From the NCBI GenBank assembly GCA_023250795.1, contig JAHFAB010000073.1, positions 1 to 8,011 on the forward strand: 8,011 bases of DNA. The letters are read 5' to 3'. Both the position numbers and the translations under genes were made by a program. The notes beneath the pieces are model-generated. The model had not been told where the DNA came from. It did no database searches and worked only from the letters and a program-made list of their open reading frames with translations. Shown here piece after piece: positions 5,767 to 8,011 of the stretch. The stretch comes from Bacteriovoracaceae bacterium. GTDB taxonomy: Bacteria > Bdellovibrionota > UBA1018. The first letter of the stretch is position 1, and each line of letters starts with the position of its first letter.

Positions 5767-7239
5767 ATGGCTGAAAAAATTACACCCCGCACTCAAGATT
5801 TTTCCGAATGGTATCAAGATATTGTCCTCCAAGCCAAGCTTGCTGATTACAGTCCTGTTAAAGGCTGCATGGTCATTCGTCCCAACGGATATTCTATTTG
5901 GGAGATGCTTCAGAAAGAACTCGACCTAAGGATAAAAAAAACGGGAGTCAGAAATGCGTACTTCCCTCTTTTGATTCCAGAGAGTTTTCTAAAAAAAGAA
6001 GCAGAACATGTCGAAGGCTTTGCGCCCCAATGTGCCGTAGTCACTCATGCTGGAGGCAAAGAACTCGAAGAAAAATTTGTCATCCGACCAACGTCCGAGA
6101 CAATCATCAATAGTATGTTTGCAAAGTGGATACAATCCTACAGAGATCTCCCTCTTCTCATCAATCAATGGGCCAATGTTGTTCGGTGGGAAATGAAAAC
6201 CCGACTTTTTCTAAGAACAACTGAGTTTTTATGGCAAGAGGGGCATACCTGCCACGCAACTTTAGAAGAAGCTGAACTAGAAACTAGGCAAATGCTCCGA
6301 GTTTATGCAGATTTTGCAGAAGAAATTTTAGCAATGCCTGTTTATTGGGGACTAAAGTCCGAGAGGGAAAAGTTTGCAGGTGCACTACGCACTTATTGCA
6401 TCGAAGCCATGATGCAAGATAAGAAAGCACTCCAAGCGGGCACCTCGCATAATCTCTCTTCTAATTTTGCCCAGGCATTTGAAACTCGTTTCTTAGACAA
6501 AGACGGAAAACAGAAACTGGTTCATCAAACCAGCTGGGGTGTTTCAACCAGACTTATCGGCGGAATGATCATGACTCACTCTGACGACAAGGGTTTAGTG
6601 CTTCCCCCTCGTTTAGCCTCTACTCATGTAGTGATTGTTCCGATTTTATCCAATGAGGCAGCAAAACCTCTGGTATTGGAAACTTGTGAGAAAATTTCTC
6701 AGGCCATTTTAGAATCAAATGCTGTGATGTCTCTTCCCTATTCTATAGGAGTTCATATCGATCGAGATGAAACTAAGCAGCCTGGCTGGAAATTTCACGA
6801 ATATGAACTGATCGGGATCCCCCTTCGGATAGAAGTGGGACCTCGGGATCTAGATAAAAATCAAGTGGTCATCACCAGAAGGGACGAGGGAAAGAAAGAG
6901 TTTATTCCGATTTCAACTGTTCCTTCGCATGTGGCAAGCGCACTCGCAGCGATGCAAAGTGACCTACTCAAACGAGCCAGAGACTTTAGAGACGCAAATA
7001 CTCATTCGGTGGGGAACTATTCTGAGTTCAAACAGAAAATAGAAAACCCGGGGGGGTTCTTTACTGCTCCCTGGTGCCAAGATCCGGTTTGTGAAGCTAA
7101 AGTCAAAGAAGAAACTAAAGCGACTATCCGTTGCTTGCCACTGGATTCTAGCTATGGTTTGATTTCTGAATCAGCGGGGTGTCTCGTCTGTGGGAAAACT
7201 GAGAAAACAGTGAAAGCGATTTTTGCAAAGAGTTATTAA
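5767..7239 (+). CDS. proS: Prolyl-tRNA synthetase, type 3 (archaeal/eukaryotic-like, zinc domain)
   Basis: Charges tRNA-Pro with proline in the cytoplasm. The 490-residue chain starts directly with the class II core and has no editing insertion between motifs 2 and 3, unlike the common bacterial type of about 570 residues. RPTSE (107-111) is the proline-pocket loop, [11 protein letters not shown] (150-160) is motif 2 and GLVLPPR (276-282) is motif 3. The C-terminal domain has Cys437, Cys442, Cys472 and Cys475 in CX4C and CX2C pairs, expected to bind zinc, and the chain ends in Tyr490. In Thermus-type enzymes the terminal tyrosine reaches the active site; that is known for the family and inferred here. 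AAGAGG (5751-5756) lies 10 bases before the ATG. It follows ntrX by 26 bases and precedes pyrF by 4, so it is probably co-transcribed with both. Confidence 0.96.
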   Translation: MAEKITPRTQDFSEWYQDIVLQAKLADYSPVKGCMVIRPNGYSIWEMLQKELDLRIKKTGVRNAYFPLLIPESFLKKEAEHVEGFAPQCAVVTHAGGKELEEKFVIRPTSETIINSMFAKWIQSYRDLPLLINQWANVVRWEMKTRLFLRTTEFLWQEGHTCHATLEEAELETRQMLRVYADFAEEILAMPVYWGLKSEREKFAGALRTYCIEAMMQDKKALQAGTSHNLSSNFAQAFETRFLDKDGKQKLVHQTSWGVSTRLIGGMIMTHSDDKGLVLPPRLASTHVVIVPILSNEAAKPLVLETCEKISQAILESNAVMSLPYSIGVHIDRDETKQPGWKFHEYELIGIPLRIEVGPRDLDKNQVVITRRDEGKKEFIPISTVPSHVASALAAMQSDLLKRARDFRDANTHSVGNYSEFKQKIENPGGFFTAPWCQDPVCEAKVKEETKATIRCLPLDSSYGLISESAGCLVCGKTEKTVKAIFAKSY

Positions 7240-7243
7240 TAAA

Positions 7244-7969
7244 ATGAAAACTGAACTGATTCTAGCATTGGATGTCCCGGAAGCCGATCGAGCTCTAGAG
7301 CTCATCGGAAAACTCAAAGGCCTCCCGATCACTTATAAGGTGGGTTCTGAGTTATTTTTAGCCTCAGGACCTGAGCTTGTGAAAAGACTTGCTGGGCAGG
7401 GAGAAAAGATTTTTTTAGATCTAAAGTTCCATGACATCCCAAACACTGTAGCTAAAGCGGCAAAACAAGCTTCCAACATGGGGGTTCAAATGTTCACCGC
7501 CCACCTAGCAGGTGGAAAGACCATGTTTCAAGCCATTGCTAAAGAGTTTGCTATGAGTATGGGCGACTCTCACTCTAAAGCTTTGCCCATGGTATTAGGC
7601 GTCTCTGTCCTCACATCGTTTGATGAGACGGGCTGGAAAGAAGTGGTACATGGAGCAGCTAAAAACACTTTTCCCATCAAAGAAACAGTTTCTAATTGGG
7701 TCTCTCTCGCCCGTGATTGGGGCGTAGGCGGCGTTGTCTGCTCTGCGCATGAACTCTCAAGCATTCGCGGAAAATTTCCAGAACTTTTCTTAGTCGTCCC
7801 AGGAATTCGCCCAAAAGGAATTGCTGCGCAAGATCAGGCCAGAGTGATGACCCCGGCAGAAGCACACGCGGAAGGGGCCAATGCAATCGTTGTGGGAAGA
7901 CCTGTTTTGGATTCAACAGACCCTAGAAAAACCGTAGAAGAAATTCTGAATGATCTTAGAAATCCATAA
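7244..7969 (+). CDS. pyrF: Orotidine 5'-phosphate decarboxylase
   Basis: Last step of UMP synthesis: decarboxylates OMP to UMP without a cofactor, in the cytoplasm as a TIM-barrel dimer. From the ATG at 7244 the protein has 241 residues, typical of the bacterial family. Asp10 (ALDVP), Lys32 (YKVGSELF) and the signature FLDLKFHDIPNT with Asp59, Lys61 and Asp64 supply the catalytic charge network. VVPGIRPKG and VVGRPVLDS, with Arg219 to hold the phosphate, close the barrel. The ATG at 7244 gives the family's MKTELILALDVP start; an in-frame TTG at 7223 would overlap proS and add seven residues. The Shine-Dalgarno is weak (AAAGAG, 11 bases away), which suggests translational coupling to proS. The 3' end overlaps the next gene by 20 bases. 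Confidence 0.96.
   Translation: MKTELILALDVPEADRALELIGKLKGLPITYKVGSELFLASGPELVKRLAGQGEKIFLDLKFHDIPNTVAKAAKQASNMGVQMFTAHLAGGKTMFQAIAKEFAMSMGDSHSKALPMVLGVSVLTSFDETGWKEVVHGAAKNTFPIKETVSNWVSLARDWGVGGVVCSAHELSSIRGKFPELFLVVPGIRPKGIAAQDQARVMTPAEAHAEGANAIVVGRPVLDSTDPRKTVEEILNDLRNP
7284..7308. repeat. Long inverted repeat near the 5' end of pyrF
   Basis: A perfect 14-bp palindrome, GAGCTCTAGAGCTC (7290-7303), is flanked by CCGAT and ATCGG, so the arms extend with a single bulged C at 7289. It begins about 40 bases into pyrF (codons 14-22). It could fold in the mRNA near the initiation region or be a protein site; it may also be chance within coding sequence. Confidence 0.5.
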
Positions 7970-8011
7970 TCCCCACAGTATTTTGGCCGCTCTAGAGACA
8001 CGACCTGAGGC
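7950..8011 (+). CDS. Start of a probable SpoU/TrmH-type RNA 2'-O-methyltransferase, 3'-partial
   Basis: An ATG at 7950, directly after an in-frame TGA (7947-7949), opens a frame that runs off the window after 20 full codons. AGAAG (7936-7940) lies 9 bases upstream. The frame overlaps the last 20 bases of pyrF. The visible residues include HNPHSILAALETRP, which resembles the N-terminal substrate-binding domain of RlmB/TrmH proteins, where a short strand leads to a helix of the form NPVLEAL..RP. The catalytic knotted SAM domain would lie outside the window, so the family is a guess from a short stretch. That a gene starts here is better supported than what it is. Confidence 0.5.
   Translation, partial: MILEIHNPHSILAALETRPE

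Overview
The window holds ordinary bacterial housekeeping genes at moderate GC (by eye a little over 40 percent), packed with short overlaps, plus one small minus-strand gene that breaks the pattern. A quinone-type dihydroorotate dehydrogenase, an NtrY-like kinase with four membrane segments, a sigma-54-type NtrX regulator and a type 3 (zinc-domain) prolyl-tRNA synthetase suggest a Gram-negative of the broad deltaproteobacterial/Bdellovibrio-like sphere. This is an inference from gene families, not a taxonomic result.

Left unit (+ strand, 2-2061): an RsmB-family rRNA cytosine methyltransferase, probably cut at its 5' end by the window edge, overlaps pyrD by four bases (ATGA). The unit ends at a strong hairpin (2082-2115) that works as a terminator in both directions.

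Middle (2062-2430): a compact minus-strand gene faces pyrD and shares that terminator. It has a plausible promoter (2276-2249), a 5'-end hairpin (2242-2217), a good GGAGGA ribosome binding site and a 21-codon ORF (2198-2133) in which 14 residues are lysine. Between it and the right unit lie a perfect 16-bp palindrome, an 8+8 bp inverted repeat over the promoter and a direct repeat with one-turn spacing. Together they look like a divergent control region.

Right unit (+ strand, 2431 to the edge): ntrY and ntrX overlap. They are followed by proS after 26 bases, pyrF after 4 bases, and the first 20 codons of what looks like an RNA 2'-O-ribose methyltransferase that overlaps the end of pyrF. The spacing suggests one transcript carrying an NtrYX two-component system with translation and pyrimidine genes. 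pyrD and pyrF, steps four and six of UMP synthesis, sit in separate neighbouring units.

No mobile element, CRISPR array, tRNA or rRNA gene was seen. The best candidate for something undescribed is the lysine-repeat microprotein gene and its control region.
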